Positions 1-9,262 of a stretch of 64,000 bases of DNA are shown here, one piece after another. The stretch lies in the NCBI RefSeq assembly GCF_017792025.1, contig NZ_CP046956.1, positions 124,001-188,000 of the forward strand, in the 5' to 3' direction. The notes beneath the pieces are model-generated. The model was not told the origin of the DNA and ran no database searches. It saw nothing but the letters and a program-made list of their open reading frames with translations. Source of the stretch: Sediminibacillus dalangtanensis (lineage in GTDB: Bacteria; Bacillota; Bacilli; Bacillales; Amphibacillaceae). The stretch's first letter is position 1; the number at the start of each line of letters is the position of its first letter. A program made the translations under genes and the position numbers.

Positions 1-83
1 ACAGGGCTTCCCTTCCCGTTTTTTTCGGGGAAGGAGTTTAACTATTTTGCTTTATTTTTCGTAAATCTGCAAAAACAGATAAA

Positions 84-135
84 TTTTTCAGAATAGAATA
101 AATATATTGAAACCTTCTGAAAAAGCTATTATAGT
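84..135 (+). promoter_or_regulatory. ilvD promoter with inverted repeat, possible CodY site
   Basis: A -35 TTGAAA (107-112) and a -10 TATAGT (130-135) are separated by 17 bases and would start transcription just upstream of the ilvD ribosome binding site. An inverted repeat, TTTTTCAGAA (84-93) and TTCTGAAAAA (115-124), overlaps the -35 and spacer. Each arm resembles half of the CodY motif AATTTTCWGAAAATT (about 11 of 15 matches each). CodY repression of ilvD is known in Bacillus subtilis; its action here is inference. Confidence 0.5.
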
Positions 136-164
136 TGTTAGAAAGAAAGAGGGAGGCATACATA

Positions 165-1844
165 ATGGAAAAAGATTTACGGATCAAAAGCAAAGTGTTC
201 AGCGATGACCCCAAACGGGCCCCGAATCGGGCGATGCTTCGCGCGGTAGGGGTGACGGACGAAGACTTCAAAAAGCCGATGATCGGGGTGGCAAGTACTT
301 GGAGTGAAGTGACTCCTTGTAACATTCATCTGCATGACTTGGCAGTAAAAGCCAAAGAAGGCGCCAAAGACGCCGGTGGAGTTCCCCTGGTGTTCAATAC
401 AATTACAGTATCGGATGGCATTTCGATGGGAACGCAAGGAATGCGTTACTCACTCCCGAGCAGGGATATCATTGCTGATTCGATCGAAACTGTTGTAGGG
501 GCAGAAAACTTAGATGCTTATGTAGCGATTGGCGGCTGTGATAAAAACATCCCGGGCTGTATGATCGCCATCGCCCGCTCTGATGTTCCGGGTGTATTTG
601 TCTACGGAGGTACGATTTCTCCTGGATTTCACAAGGGACAAAAGCTCGATATTGTTTCTGTCTTTGAAGGAGTCGGTCAGCATAACAATGGCGACATCAG
701 TGATGAGCAGCTGCATGGAATCGAGTGCCATGCATGTCCTGGAGCAGGGTCCTGTGGTGGGATGTATACGGCGAATACGATGGCCACTGCTGTGGAAGCA
801 TTGGGAATGAGTTTACCGGGCAGTTCTTCAAACCCGGCAGAATCGGAAGAAAAGCGGAAGGACTGTGTGGAGGCTGGTAAAGCAGCCTATAAGATGTTGG
901 AGCTCGGAATTTATCCAAAAGACATTATGACGAAAGAGGCTTTTGAGAATGCCATCACGGTAGTCATGGCGCTCGGTGGCTCTACCAATGCGGTTCTTCA
1001 TTTGTTGGCGATTGCTCAATCCGTCGAGGTCGATATCACCATCGATGATTTTGACAGGATTCAGAAGAAAGTGCCACATGTTGCCGATTTACGACCGAGT
1101 GGAAAATATGTCATGGAGGATTTACACAGGATCGGCGGTGTACCCGCTGTCATGAAGTTTCTTTATGAAGCTGGTTATTTGCACGGCGATTGTATGACCA
1201 TTACTGGAAAAACAGTGGCGGAGAATGCAGCAGAAGCATCTTCCTTTAAAGAAGGACAGGAAATTATTATGCCGATTGACAAGCCTTTGCGGGAAAATGG
1301 TCCTTTGGTTATTTTAAAAGGAAACTTGGCTCCGAGTGGTGCGGTAGCCAAGGTATCGGGAGTGAAAGTGAAACGGCACACCGGCCCTGCTCGTGTTTTC
1401 GACACCGAAGAAGAAGCAACAGAGGCTGTCATCAACAATGAAATCAACGAAGGGGATGTATTGGTCATTCGTTATGAAGGCCCGAAAGGCGGACCGGGCA
1501 TGCCGGAAATGCTTTCTATCTCGGCTATCTTAGTCGGAAAAGGGCTGGGTGAAAAGGTGGCATTGTTGACAGACGGACGTTTCTCTGGTGGAACGCATGG
1601 CCTGGTTGTCGGCCATATTGCTCCGGAAGCCCAATCTGGCGGACCAATCGCCTTATTGAAAGAAGGGGATATCGTCACGATTGACTCCGATAAACAAGAA
1701 ATTACGATGGATGTTCCGAAGGCAGAATTGGAAACGCGCCGCGAACAATGGACAGCTCCACCGCTTTATAACAAAGGAGTGCTTGGCAAGTATGCACACA
1801 CGGTTTCTTGTTCGTCGAAGGGAGCTGTCACCGACCAATTTTAA
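165..1844 (+). CDS. ilvD: Dihydroxy-acid dehydratase (IlvD)
   Basis: Cytoplasmic iron-sulfur enzyme that dehydrates 2,3-dihydroxy-isovalerate and dihydroxy-methylvalerate to the 2-keto acids of valine, isoleucine and leucine synthesis. The 559-residue protein has the normal family length and shows the cluster motifs [10 protein letters not shown] (near residues 123-132) and [12 protein letters not shown] (near 188-199). ATG 165 is chosen over an in-frame start at 135 because GGGAGG (151-156) lies eight bases upstream of it. It is monocistronic here, closed by a strong hairpin; the other ilv/leu genes are not in the window. Confidence 0.97.
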   Translation: MEKDLRIKSKVFSDDPKRAPNRAMLRAVGVTDEDFKKPMIGVASTWSEVTPCNIHLHDLAVKAKEGAKDAGGVPLVFNTITVSDGISMGTQGMRYSLPSRDIIADSIETVVGAENLDAYVAIGGCDKNIPGCMIAIARSDVPGVFVYGGTISPGFHKGQKLDIVSVFEGVGQHNNGDISDEQLHGIECHACPGAGSCGGMYTANTMATAVEALGMSLPGSSSNPAESEEKRKDCVEAGKAAYKMLELGIYPKDIMTKEAFENAITVVMALGGSTNAVLHLLAIAQSVEVDITIDDFDRIQKKVPHVADLRPSGKYVMEDLHRIGGVPAVMKFLYEAGYLHGDCMTITGKTVAENAAEASSFKEGQEIIMPIDKPLRENGPLVILKGNLAPSGAVAKVSGVKVKRHTGPARVFDTEEEATEAVINNEINEGDVLVIRYEGPKGGPGMPEMLSISAILVGKGLGEKVALLTDGRFSGGTHGLVVGHIAPEAQSGGPIALLKEGDIVTIDSDKQEITMDVPKAELETRREQWTAPPLYNKGVLGKYAHTVSCSSKGAVTDQF

Positions 1845-1849
1845 TAACA

Positions 1850-1888
1850 AAAAACACCGGTTCCGAAGGGTTGGAGCCGGTGTTTTTC
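1850..1888. terminator. Bidirectional terminator between ilvD and amidohydrolase
   Basis: AAAACACCGGTTCC and GGAGCCGGTGTTTTT form a long GC-rich stem with A and T runs on opposite sides, serving the convergent genes on both strands. Confidence 0.85.
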
Positions 1889-1890
1889 CA

Positions 1891-3495
1891 TTAGGAACGC
1901 TGGTAGATACAATTGCCCCGAAAAAAGGTCGCTGCCACTTGCAGATGCTTTAATTCGGCTGGTTGTATTTCAGTGGGATGATCAGATAGCAGAATAAAAT
2001 CTGCCTGATAACCAGGTTTCAGTTTTCCTTTTCTATGTTCATGAAATTCCAGCCATGCCGGGGTTTCACTATAAGCTCGGAAGATAGCATCGGTTGATAA
2101 CTTCTCTTCAGGTATCCAGCCGCCCTCTGGATTGTCTTGTTTATCGGTACGATTCACTGCCGCAAACATATTCATCAGCGGAGCCAGCGGGCCGATCGGC
2201 GAGTCTGAACTGCCTGTAAACGGAATTTGCAATTGATGGACAGTTGCCCAGGGATTGCAGTAACGTTCTCGTTCTTTGCCTACCCATTCAACCGTCTGGT
2301 CGTGCTCTTCCATGATAAAGCCAGGCTGGGTTTCTAAAAATGGCTTGAGCTGTTGGAGCCGTTCAAGTAAATCAGGCGCCAAGACCTGCGCATGAATGAT
2401 CCGATGGCGCATCCTGTGAGTACCGGTATTTTCCAAAGCGGTTATTGCCTGCTCGACCGCCCTGTCACCAATAGCGTGCATGGTAACTTGCATGCCGTTC
2501 TGGTCAGCGGTTTTTACCATTTCGTTTAATTCTTCCTGCGGGTATATTAAATTTCCTTTGGTGTCAGGCTTGTCGTGATATGGCTGACGCAAAGCGGATG
2601 TGTGCAGGCGTTGGGTGCCATCTAGAAAAATCTTGAACGCACCTACTTTTACTTGCTTGGTTCCATCGCCGGTTCTTTTGCTATTTGCTTCCAAATAGGC
2701 TTGAATGTCAGTTAGCTTGTAAACATAATGATGAAGTTGCACATCGATGTTCAGCTTCCCATCCTTTTCAAGTTGGGTATAGGCACTCCATAATCTTTGA
2801 TAGTCCCCTGCATAGTTAAGGTCGTCCGTATGGACAGAAGTAATTCCCATTTTGGAAAGATGGGGGATGGCATCTTGAACCGCTTCATAAATTTCCTGTT
2901 TGCTCTTCTGGCGAAAATGGAATTTGATAAAATGGACAGCGGAATCCTTGAAACGCCCGGTCCAACGGCCATCTTCGTCTTTTTCAATAAACGGGTCATG
3001 TCCTTCAGCCAATCCATCATTCTCCTGTATAATGGATAACGCTTTATGATTGACGATGCATTCGTGTCCGTCGTCATGAAGCAAAAACATCGGTTTGTTG
3101 TATTCCAGTTCATCTAGATCAGCAGCGGTGAGCAAGTGATCGAGGTCGGTAAACTGGCTGTCAATAACGCCCCTTCCGATCACCCAATCGTTTTCTTCCA
3201 TTTCTTCTTCTATAAAGCGGTCTTGGATAATTTGCTTCATGTCAGTCCAGCTTGTAACTTGTCGAAGATCCAATTCTTTTTTCATTAAACCGTACCGCAA
3301 CAAATGTAAATGGGAATCATTAAAAGCAGGGGCAACAACTAGTTGTCTACCATCTATGGTATGTTCGTCTCGCTCTGTTGCGGTTCCTTTATAGATCCCT
3401 GTGATAAATCCTTCTTCGATTTTCATGTGATAGAGGTCATCAGGAGTCCCTTTTTCTCCCGGTCTGTATAAGCGAACATTATCTAGTATGGTCAA
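1891..3495 (-). CDS. YtcJ-type amidohydrolase
   Basis: Metal-dependent hydrolase of the Amidohydro_3/YtcJ group, 534 residues. Seen: N-terminal beta-sandwich, HLHLL metal-binding segment (matching HxH), a lysine-less DGTQR region typical of YtcJ proteins, HAIGDRAV and the late GSDSPIGPL motif. These enzymes hydrolyse N-acyl or amide bonds; the substrate cannot be told from sequence. The start is a TTG at 3495 preceded by GAGGAGG eight bases upstream. It stands alone, convergent with ilvD and divergent from alaR. Confidence 0.85.
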   Translation of the reverse strand: MTILDNVRLYRPGEKGTPDDLYHMKIEEGFITGIYKGTATERDEHTIDGRQLVVAPAFNDSHLHLLRYGLMKKELDLRQVTSWTDMKQIIQDRFIEEEMEENDWVIGRGVIDSQFTDLDHLLTAADLDELEYNKPMFLLHDDGHECIVNHKALSIIQENDGLAEGHDPFIEKDEDGRWTGRFKDSAVHFIKFHFRQKSKQEIYEAVQDAIPHLSKMGITSVHTDDLNYAGDYQRLWSAYTQLEKDGKLNIDVQLHHYVYKLTDIQAYLEANSKRTGDGTKQVKVGAFKIFLDGTQRLHTSALRQPYHDKPDTKGNLIYPQEELNEMVKTADQNGMQVTMHAIGDRAVEQAITALENTGTHRMRHRIIHAQVLAPDLLERLQQLKPFLETQPGFIMEEHDQTVEWVGKERERYCNPWATVHQLQIPFTGSSDSPIGPLAPLMNMFAAVNRTDKQDNPEGGWIPEEKLSTDAIFRAYSETPAWLEFHEHRKGKLKPGYQADFILLSDHPTEIQPAELKHLQVAATFFRGNCIYQRS

Positions 3496-3882
3496 GATCC
3501 GTTCCTCCTCTTTCCTTATTCTATTTATCTATACCCGCCAGAATATGCCTTGACACAACCTTCCTTTTCTACAAAATACAGAGCCCTTTCTCGTAAAAAT
3601 CTCCTGCAATATCAGCTTGTGTTTGTGATATAATGTAGCTTAAATCTTTTGTATCTTTTGTATGGATTGTCGTTTTAAAAAATGTTCTAAAGGTCCGTTG
3701 CGGCCGTTAGCAGTAGTGGTGCATGGCTTGGCTCTAAAACAGTGACTTTTTAGTAGACTGCCAAATATTTTTATTGATTTTACGGGAAAGAGCAGACTTT
3801 TACGTATCCGGCAGTTGGGGTAAACGAAAAATTGATGGTTCAACAAATTTCGATAAATGACGACAGAGATGGAGGACATAAC
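3496..3882. other. Divergent intergenic region upstream of alaR
   Basis: About 390 bases without a supported gene. A TATAAT at 3629-3634 is a plausible -10 for the alaR-alaT operon, though the -35 is weak (a TGCAAT-like hexamer 17-18 bases upstream). This would leave a leader of about 240 bases in which I recognise no riboswitch or attenuator. Confidence 0.4.
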
Positions 3883-4377
3883 ATGAATGAAAAAGAATTG
3901 GAGATTTTGGAGATTCTTGAAGGAAATGCACGGACACCGTTGGCGACTATTGCCGATATGATGGAAATGGAGAAACAGGAAGTCGAAAAAATTGTCAAAT
4001 CTTTGGAAGAGCGGGATATCATTCTGAATTACCAGGCTGTGATCAATTGGGATCATGTTCCATCCAATGACGGTGTAACCGCGATGATTGATGTGAAGGT
4101 GGCACCGAAGCGGGAAATCGGCTTTGATGGGGTAGCTGAACGGATTTATCGCTTTCCGGAAGTGAAAGCGGTCTATTTGATGTCTGGCGCCTATGATCTG
4201 TCGGTCCAGATTGAAGGAAAAACCATGAAGGAAGTAGCTTTTTTTGTATCAAAGAAATTGTCGACACTAGATTCCGTACTATCTACGACCACCCATTTTC
4301 TCCTGAAAAAGTATAAACACGATGGCGTCATTTTTGAACCGGAACAGAAGGATAAGCGGGCAGTGGTGTCGCCATGA
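3883..4377 (+). CDS. alaR: Lrp/AsnC-family regulator, AlaR-like (YugG)
   Basis: Transcription regulator of 164 residues with an N-terminal winged HTH (about 1-60: EKELEILEILEGNARTPLAT...) and a C-terminal RAM/AsnC ligand-binding domain (about 70-145). The next gene is an aminotransferase overlapping by four bases (ATGA), the same arrangement as B. subtilis yugG-yugH, now called alaR-alaT, where the regulator responds to alanine. The start is ATG 3883 because GGAGG (3871-3875) precedes it; an in-frame ATG at 3832 lacks a site. The symbol rests on context and similarity recalled from memory. Confidence 0.75.
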   Translation: MNEKELEILEILEGNARTPLATIADMMEMEKQEVEKIVKSLEERDIILNYQAVINWDHVPSNDGVTAMIDVKVAPKREIGFDGVAERIYRFPEVKAVYLMSGAYDLSVQIEGKTMKEVAFFVSKKLSTLDSVLSTTTHFLLKKYKHDGVIFEPEQKDKRAVVSP

Positions 4378-5549
4378 AACAGCTATCTTCCAAACATTAT
4401 CTTTCGGAAACAGCAAGAAGCATAAAACCTTCGGGAATCCGAAAATTCTTTGATTTGGCGAATGAAATGGAGGGAGTGGTTTCCCTTGGGGTAGGGGAAC
4501 CCGATTTTGTAACCAGCTGGAACATTTGTGAAGCGGCTTATGCTTCGATGGAAAGTGGATATACTTCCTATTCAGCGAATGCAGGGCTGTTGGAGCTTCG
4601 TCAGGAAATTTCGGCTTATTTACAAAAGCAGTTTCAGCTGGAATACAAAGCAGAGAAAGAAATCATCGTCACCACTGGTGCCAGCCAGGCGATCGATATT
4701 GCCTTCCGGGCACTGGTCGATCCAGGTGACGAAGTTTTGATAGCGGAGCCTGGCTTTGTAGCCTATGCTCCGATTGTCCAACTGGCGGGAGGCACTCCGG
4801 CTCCTGTGCCGACTACGGCGGAAAACCATTTTAAACTGACGGCGGAGCAGTTGGAAAGTCATATTAATGAAAAAACGAAGATGATTCTGCTTTGCTTCCC
4901 TAACAATCCAACCGGTGCCACGTTGAAAAGAGAAGAGCTGGAGAAGCTGTCTACGGTCATCCGAAGGCATGATTTATTAGTGCTTTCCGATGAAATTTAT
5001 GCCGAGCTGAGCTACGATCAATCTCATTGCAGTATAGCGTCACTTCCGGAAATGGCAGAGCGAACCGTGGTTATTTCCGGTTTTTCCAAAGCATTCGCGA
5101 TGACGGGTTGGCGGCTCGGATACTTGGCCGGGCCAGAGCCACTTCTGCAGGCGATGTTGAAAATCCACCAATACACGATGATGTGCGCCCCTACGATTGC
5201 CCAGCATGGTGCCCTGGAAGCCTTAAGGAATGGACGCGAGGATGTCGATAAAATGGTGGCCAGCTACCGCAGGCGCAGAAATTATTTTGTGAAAGCGAGT
5301 AACCGGATCGGCCTGCCTTGCCATATGCCAGGTGGAGCATTTTACGCTTTTCCGTCCATCAGGGAAACGGGCTTGACGTCGGAACAGTTCGCCGAACAGT
5401 TACTGAAGGAAGAAAAAGTGGCAGTCGTTCCTGGTTCTGTGTTTGGAGCAGGCGGAGAAGGGTATGTACGCTGCTCTTACGCTGCATCCATGGAGGCATT
5501 GCAAACAGCAATAGAACGAATCGGACGGTTTGTGGAAAAGCGGTTATAA
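4374..5549 (+). CDS. alaT: Class I PLP aminotransferase, AlaT-like (YugH)
   Basis: Cytoplasmic aminotransferase of 391 residues, fold-type I. Visible are the substrate-carboxylate/PLP motifs CFPNNPTGAT, LSDEIYAELSY and SGFSKAFAMTGWRLGY with the Schiff-base lysine near residue 239, and the C-terminal arginine segment GYVRCSYA. In the yugGH arrangement the enzyme interconverts alanine and pyruvate with glutamate/2-oxoglutarate. Translationally coupled to the regulator by a four-base overlap. A generic aspartate or aromatic aminotransferase activity cannot be excluded by reading alone. Confidence 0.82.
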   Translation: MKQLSSKHYLSETARSIKPSGIRKFFDLANEMEGVVSLGVGEPDFVTSWNICEAAYASMESGYTSYSANAGLLELRQEISAYLQKQFQLEYKAEKEIIVTTGASQAIDIAFRALVDPGDEVLIAEPGFVAYAPIVQLAGGTPAPVPTTAENHFKLTAEQLESHINEKTKMILLCFPNNPTGATLKREELEKLSTVIRRHDLLVLSDEIYAELSYDQSHCSIASLPEMAERTVVISGFSKAFAMTGWRLGYLAGPEPLLQAMLKIHQYTMMCAPTIAQHGALEALRNGREDVDKMVASYRRRRNYFVKASNRIGLPCHMPGGAFYAFPSIRETGLTSEQFAEQLLKEEKVAVVPGSVFGAGGEGYVRCSYAASMEALQTAIERIGRFVEKRL

Positions 5550-5555
5550 AGAAGG

Positions 5556-5589
5556 AAGAGCCTATGCCATAGCTGGCAAGGCTCTTTTT
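5556..5589 (+). terminator. Terminator of alaR-alaT
   Basis: AAGAGCC and GGCTCTTTTT flank a 17-base loop directly after the alaT stop codon. Confidence 0.75.
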
Positions 5590-5669
5590 AGGATGGAGGG
5601 GAACAAAATTTGTATCTGAATAGTTTATATGGGAATAAGTTAATCAACAAGAGGTAGGGTTTTATTAGA

Positions 5670-6137
5670 TTAGTAAATTTTTTCGATAATTTTTTTTACT
5701 AATTCAGGTTTATTTTCAACGGATACTAAATGGATGCTCATTTCGTGATCATTGTGGTCAGAATAAACGATTCGCCCACTTTTTAATAAAGCTAAATAAA
5801 AAACTGATTCTGTCGTTCTATTGTCTAAATCCTTTTGAGTATAGAATGATAATATATATGTTCCTTTCTCGTCTAACTGCGATTTAATTTTTTCTATCTG
5901 TTTAGTTCCGGGTGATTCTACTGGAACAGAATTAAGTAATTTTTTGATTTCGTTTATCTTATCCTTATCCCAAATTTTTTTATATTCGACATCTCCTATG
6001 TGTGAACTAAGTCTTTTTTTTACAAATAACTGAGTATAATTATAATTAGGAATCAAATTATCCGAGTTCCCAAAAGCACACCCACTGCAGATAAGCATTA
6101 TTATTATGGTGATAGATGGTATAATATTTTTTTTGAT
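5670..6137 (-). CDS. Putative lipoprotein with possible ATC start
   Basis: Hypothetical exported lipoprotein of about 155 residues. The conventional ATG at 6098 would leave only MLICSGC before the rest, too short for a signal peptide. Reading upstream in frame gives a typical lipoprotein leader, KKNIIPSITIIIMLICSGC, beginning directly after an ATC codon (6137-6135) that sits five bases from the ribosome-binding sequence GGAGGGG (6143-6149). No ATG, GTG or TTG is found at that place. The mature part is polar with predicted alternating strands and helices and no motif I recognise. Base composition is AT-richer than its neighbours, hinting at acquired DNA. Confidence 0.55.
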   Translation of the reverse strand: MKKNIIPSITIIIMLICSGCAFGNSDNLIPNYNYTQLFVKKRLSSHIGDVEYKKIWDKDKINEIKKLLNSVPVESPGTKQIEKIKSQLDEKGTYILSFYTQKDLDNRTTESVFYLALLKSGRIVYSDHNDHEMSIHLVSVENKPELVKKIIEKIY

Positions 6138-6225
6138 ATTTTCCCCTCCAGAATTAATTATCCTTTAGGTTTTATTTTAACTCTTTGTCATAGCTTAGTC
6201 TGTAATTCATAAACACACCCGATAA

Positions 6226-6537
6226 TTAATCCAAATAACTTAAACCAACATAATCTTTGTGCATGCTCCAACCAGATCCAGTCTCTACATTTACAAAGAG
6301 TTCTGCTTTATTATTACTTCCATCTACTGCATCACGAACATCAAAAACATGTGACTCCCCGGTTTTAAGTCTAACGGTCTCTATTTTCTCGTAAGTATCA
6401 CCGTCGTCATCCCATAATGTAAGCAAAAGGTCATCAGAACCAGTGTAGTTATAGTCCACACGGACTTTGTAATCTCCCCCACCGGAACTAACTGTTTCAA
6501 AGGTTCTAACATAACTTGGTGTTACAACTCTTTCAGA
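6226..6537 (-). pseudogene. Fragment of a secreted beta-sandwich domain protein
   Basis: An open stretch (about 104 codons) encodes an acidic, aromatic-rich beta-type sequence (SYVRTFETVSSGGGDYKVRV...YNYTGSDDLLLTLWDDDGDTYEK... ending VGLSYLD). A stop codon lies just upstream and no ATG/TTG with a ribosome site starts it; only a GTG at 6459 inside the domain could. It looks like the C-terminal part of an extracellular protein whose 5' end is lost. AT-rich like the neighbouring lipoprotein gene. I do not recognise the family. Confidence 0.45.
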
Positions 6538-6619
6538 AATACAAGTGTTAACCGATTAAATACCTCCGCCAAGCGTCGAAGCACTTTACAGGTGTTGTTA
6601 TGTGCCCCCGGCTATAGCT

Positions 6620-6796
6620 TCATCTTGCCAGCAGTCCAAGGAAGAAAGCGACCATAAAGATAATGAGAAAAAAAGATCCCAGTTTGATAAACCCTTTTTT
6701 GGTCAACGCCTTATCCTCGTTGACATCATTGCGAATGAATAGGTATAACAGTGGAAATCCGATAATAAAAGAAAGTGGAAAAAACCACCCTTGCAT
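6620..6796 (-). CDS. Small two-helix membrane protein (58 aa)
   Basis: A 58-residue open frame, MQGWFFPLSF..., with two hydrophobic segments (about 4-20 and 38-57) around a charged loop (RNDVNEDKALTKKG). GGAGGTG precedes ATG 6796 at a proper distance, and it follows 24 bases after the membrane protein gene, so it is probably the third gene of the HTH/membrane-protein operon. Function unknown. Confidence 0.65.
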   Translation of the reverse strand: MQGWFFPLSFIIGFPLLYLFIRNDVNEDKALTKKGFIKLGSFFLIIFMVAFFLGLLAR

Positions 6797-6820
6797 AGCT
6801 ACACCTCCAAAGATACCGAT

Positions 6821-7201
6821 TTAGTAGATTTTTGATAAAACAACCCAGGAAATAAAAACAGTGCAAATCATCAGGGAAGTAAGGATGCTGATGGTTTCTG
6901 AACCAGTCAGCTGAATGAGATTTGTGTGTAACAAAGTAGTCAATAGGATGGAGTAAAACAGAAAAGCAAAAAAGGAAAAAAAGATACCCTTCTGCCGGAT
7001 AAGCTTCATCCGTTCGTCTTTTTGAATGAACTGAGGAAATAAATAACTTAAACAAAATGCCATGACAGCCATGGCAAGCCATATCAGGTTTTCCGACAGC
7101 AACCCGGTGTCACCGGTTATGGTGGCAGCGACAGCCAAAAAGACGAATAATACCAAGTCGACAATACCGATAAACAAAAACGCAAGCCGTGAATACTTCA
7201 T
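6821..7201 (-). CDS. Four-helix membrane protein, partner of XRE regulator
   Basis: Integral membrane protein of 126 residues with four predicted helices (about 6-25, 33-54, 67-87, 98-120). Start ATG 7201 is set by AAGGAGG just upstream; a longer frame from 7237 overlaps the upstream gene. It belongs to the widespread but poorly characterised pairs in which a short XRE-type regulator is followed by a DUF2178-like membrane protein. The function is unknown; co-expression with the regulator is inferred from 28-base spacing. Confidence 0.6.
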   Translation of the reverse strand: MKYSRLAFLFIGIVDLVLFVFLAVAATITGDTGLLSENLIWLAMAVMAFCLSYLFPQFIQKDERMKLIRQKGIFFSFFAFLFYSILLTTLLHTNLIQLTGSETISILTSLMICTVFISWVVLSKIY

Positions 7202-7229
7202 GAAGCTCCTCCTTTTCGTGTAGCAACCA

Positions 7230-7424
7230 CTATTCATCTAAAAAAAAGATATTTTCCACATAGGTGTTGAATAGCCGGGCAATTTGCAAAGCTAAAGGAA
7301 GTGAAGGGTTGTATCTGCCTTTCTCGATCGAAATGATGGTTTGTCTGGACACACCCAGCTTTGCTGCCAAACCATCCTGGGAAATCCCGTGTATTTTTCT
7401 GTATTCCGGTAGGTCATTTTTCAA
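7230..7424 (-). CDS. Short XRE-family HTH regulator
   Basis: A 64-residue protein that is almost entirely an HTH_3 domain (YRKIHGISQDGLAAKLGVSR, then QTIISIEKGRYNPSLPLALQIA), ending in NTYVENIFFLDE, as in the small YozG-type regulators. Likely a DNA-binding repressor of its own operon with the two membrane proteins downstream. Starts with TTG at 7424, AAGGAG nine bases upstream. Homologues normally accompany small membrane proteins, as here. Confidence 0.85.
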   Translation of the reverse strand: MKNDLPEYRKIHGISQDGLAAKLGVSRQTIISIEKGRYNPSLPLALQIARLFNTYVENIFFLDE

Positions 7425-7518
7425 CGCTTCCTGCTCCTTTCGCTGTCATATCAAGCCTAACGTAAAGTAAGTTTAACGTCAAGCGAGCTTTACATCTGAT
7501 GCCGAATAATAGGGTGCA

Positions 7519-8634
7519 TCATGTCAATGCACCCGCTACATCATAAAGGTTTAAGTCAATTTCCGTCGTTTCTCCAAGCGCCAGTTTAGCAAGTTCGGAA
7601 CCGATATACGGCCCCATCGTAAGGCCGGACGCCCCAAGTCCATTCGCAGTCAACAGGCCTTCAAAACCTGGAACAGCGCCGATGACTGGCAGAAAGCCGG
7701 GGGTGAACGGCCGAAATCCCACCCTTGCTTCCAGTAGCGTACTTTCCGATAATCCAGGAGCAGTTTGCAAGCTCTTGTCGAGGATTTCCTTTATACCGCC
7801 GGCAGTTGCCCGAGTATCATAATGTTCGATATCCTCGTGTGTAGTGCCAACTACAATTCGGTTCGGATCAAAGGCGAGTAGATAATGGTTGCTTGGCGGC
7901 ATCACGACCGGCCAGTCAGCGGTTTGTGTATCAGGGAGTTCCAAATGGAGGATTTGGGCTTTTTGAAAGCGAACATTGAACGGGATGCCTGCTTGATTGA
8001 ATAGTTCCTGTGCCCAGGCACCTGCTGTTACAATCACTTTATCTGCGTAAAAGACTTCCTTATCAACCCTAACGCCATATGCCTTGTTTCCTTTGACTGC
8101 GAGGGAGGCACTACCGTTTATTCTCTCGGCGCCATGTTTCGCTGCTGCACGCAATAAAGCGTTCAGCAGCAAACGGCCATCAACACGAGCGGCACCACTG
8201 ACATGGACAGCCTCCATCTCACCTGAAAGCGGTGGGAATAAAGCTTTAGCCTGGTCTGCTGAAAGTCGGCTGATTTCTCCCATTTCTGGTGCACTCTCAC
8301 GACGCTTCCATGCCCGTTCCTCCATCGCGTCCAATTTTTTTTGGTCATGGTGAAGACTGATGGCGCCTGATTTGGTGTATCCGGTGTTTTTTTCTCCATC
8401 GGATGTTAATTCCTTGATCAATTCAGGGTAATAACGGGCACCACCCTTTGCAAGCTGATACCAGGCTTTATTTCTTCGTTGGGACAACCAGGGACAAATA
8501 ATTCCAGCAGCCGCGTCTGTAGCTTGTCCGGTATCCTTCCGATCAACGATCATCACTTCCGCTCCAGCCTTTGCGAGTCGGTAGGCGGTGGAAGCTCCGA
8601 GTATGCCGGCCCCGACTATAATAAATTTTTTCAT
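7519..8634 (-). CDS. FAD-dependent amino acid oxidase (DAO family)
   Basis: Flavoenzyme of 371 residues in the D-amino-acid oxidase/glycine oxidase family. The N-terminus has the dinucleotide-binding motif VGAGILGASTAYRLAKAG followed by a strand ending IVDR; the C-terminus has GFRPFTPGFLPVIG and a GLGASGLTMGP FAD loop. These proteins oxidise amines of amino acids; substrate unresolved (B. subtilis YurR-like). ATG 8634 is preferred to an upstream in-frame start because AAGGATGA precedes it. Single gene; no signal peptide. Confidence 0.85.
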   Translation of the reverse strand: MKKFIIVGAGILGASTAYRLAKAGAEVMIVDRKDTGQATDAAAGIICPWLSQRRNKAWYQLAKGGARYYPELIKELTSDGEKNTGYTKSGAISLHHDQKKLDAMEERAWKRRESAPEMGEISRLSADQAKALFPPLSGEMEAVHVSGAARVDGRLLLNALLRAAAKHGAERINGSASLAVKGNKAYGVRVDKEVFYADKVIVTAGAWAQELFNQAGIPFNVRFQKAQILHLELPDTQTADWPVVMPPSNHYLLAFDPNRIVVGTTHEDIEHYDTRATAGGIKEILDKSLQTAPGLSESTLLEARVGFRPFTPGFLPVIGAVPGFEGLLTANGLGASGLTMGPYIGSELAKLALGETTEIDLNLYDVAGALT

Positions 8635-8988
8635 TCTATCATCCTTACCGTTTATTCTGTGTCCTTTAAAATATATCAGACAAATTCCCACTGCAAAAGG
8701 AACACGTTGAAATTACAGACGTCTATATGGTCAAGAGCCAAATATCATCATAGTCCGCCATAGCTCCCCCCCGACTTATTAACTAGTTATGCATTATAGA
8801 GGAAAGATGGAATGCCATCCTGCTGCTAACTGCCCGGAATGACAGGGGAAAGTCCCAATACCCAAACGTTCGTTCTTTCTGTAAAATAAAGTAAATAAGA
8901 ATTTTATAGACAAAGGTTGTTAGTTGGGGGAGGAGGACTTCTTTATAGAGTAAGCAAGCCAAGTCATATCATTAGGGGGGTTATCTGA
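8635..8988. other. Divergent region between oxidase and sigma locus
   Basis: About 350 bases without a supported gene. It must hold promoters for both the oxidase (leftward) and rsoA (rightward). The segment 8870-8920 is AT-rich and follows CAAACGTTCGTTC, but I cannot assign a -35/-10 pair with confidence. Confidence 0.3.
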
Positions 8989-9234
8989 ATGGAGGAAAAG
9001 TCACTGTATCAGTTAACGACAGAGTCTAGGAGTAACCCGTCCGCCTTGATAGCCATTCTCGATGCATTCGAGCCAAAAGTCAAGAAATCCCTTTACCAGA
9101 CAGAAGAGAAAAACAGGGAAGATATGTACCAGGATTTACAGTTGAAAATGGTAGAAGCCGTAAGCCGTTATGATATTTCTGCGGTTCCCGGATTTTTCGA
9201 TTTTCAAGTTCAGGTAGAGAGTAACATTGTTTGA
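8989..9234 (+). CDS. rsoA: RsoA-like sigma co-factor
   Basis: An 81-residue protein resembling the N-terminal/region 2 part of a sigma factor (LDAFEPKVKKSLYQ..., REDMYQDLQLKMVEAVSRYD, VPGFFDFQ). In B. subtilis, RsoA (YvrHa) supplies a region-2-like function to SigO (YvrI), together forming a two-subunit sigma factor. A SigO-like gene lies 230 bases downstream. ATG 8989 follows a G-rich site (AGGGGGG). Assignment rests on sequence pattern plus gene order; the order here differs from B. subtilis because yvrJ lies between the subunits. Confidence 0.75.
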   Translation: MEEKSLYQLTTESRSNPSALIAILDAFEPKVKKSLYQTEEKNREDMYQDLQLKMVEAVSRYDISAVPGFFDFQVQVESNIV

Positions 9235-9262
9235 AAAAATGAAGGACAGGGAGGCGATGTTA

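Noticed and set aside
8..37. Hairpin-like CTTCCCTTCCCG/CGGGGAAGGAG at the left edge
   Set aside because: May be the terminator of a gene outside the window, but the stem has bulges and its context is not visible.
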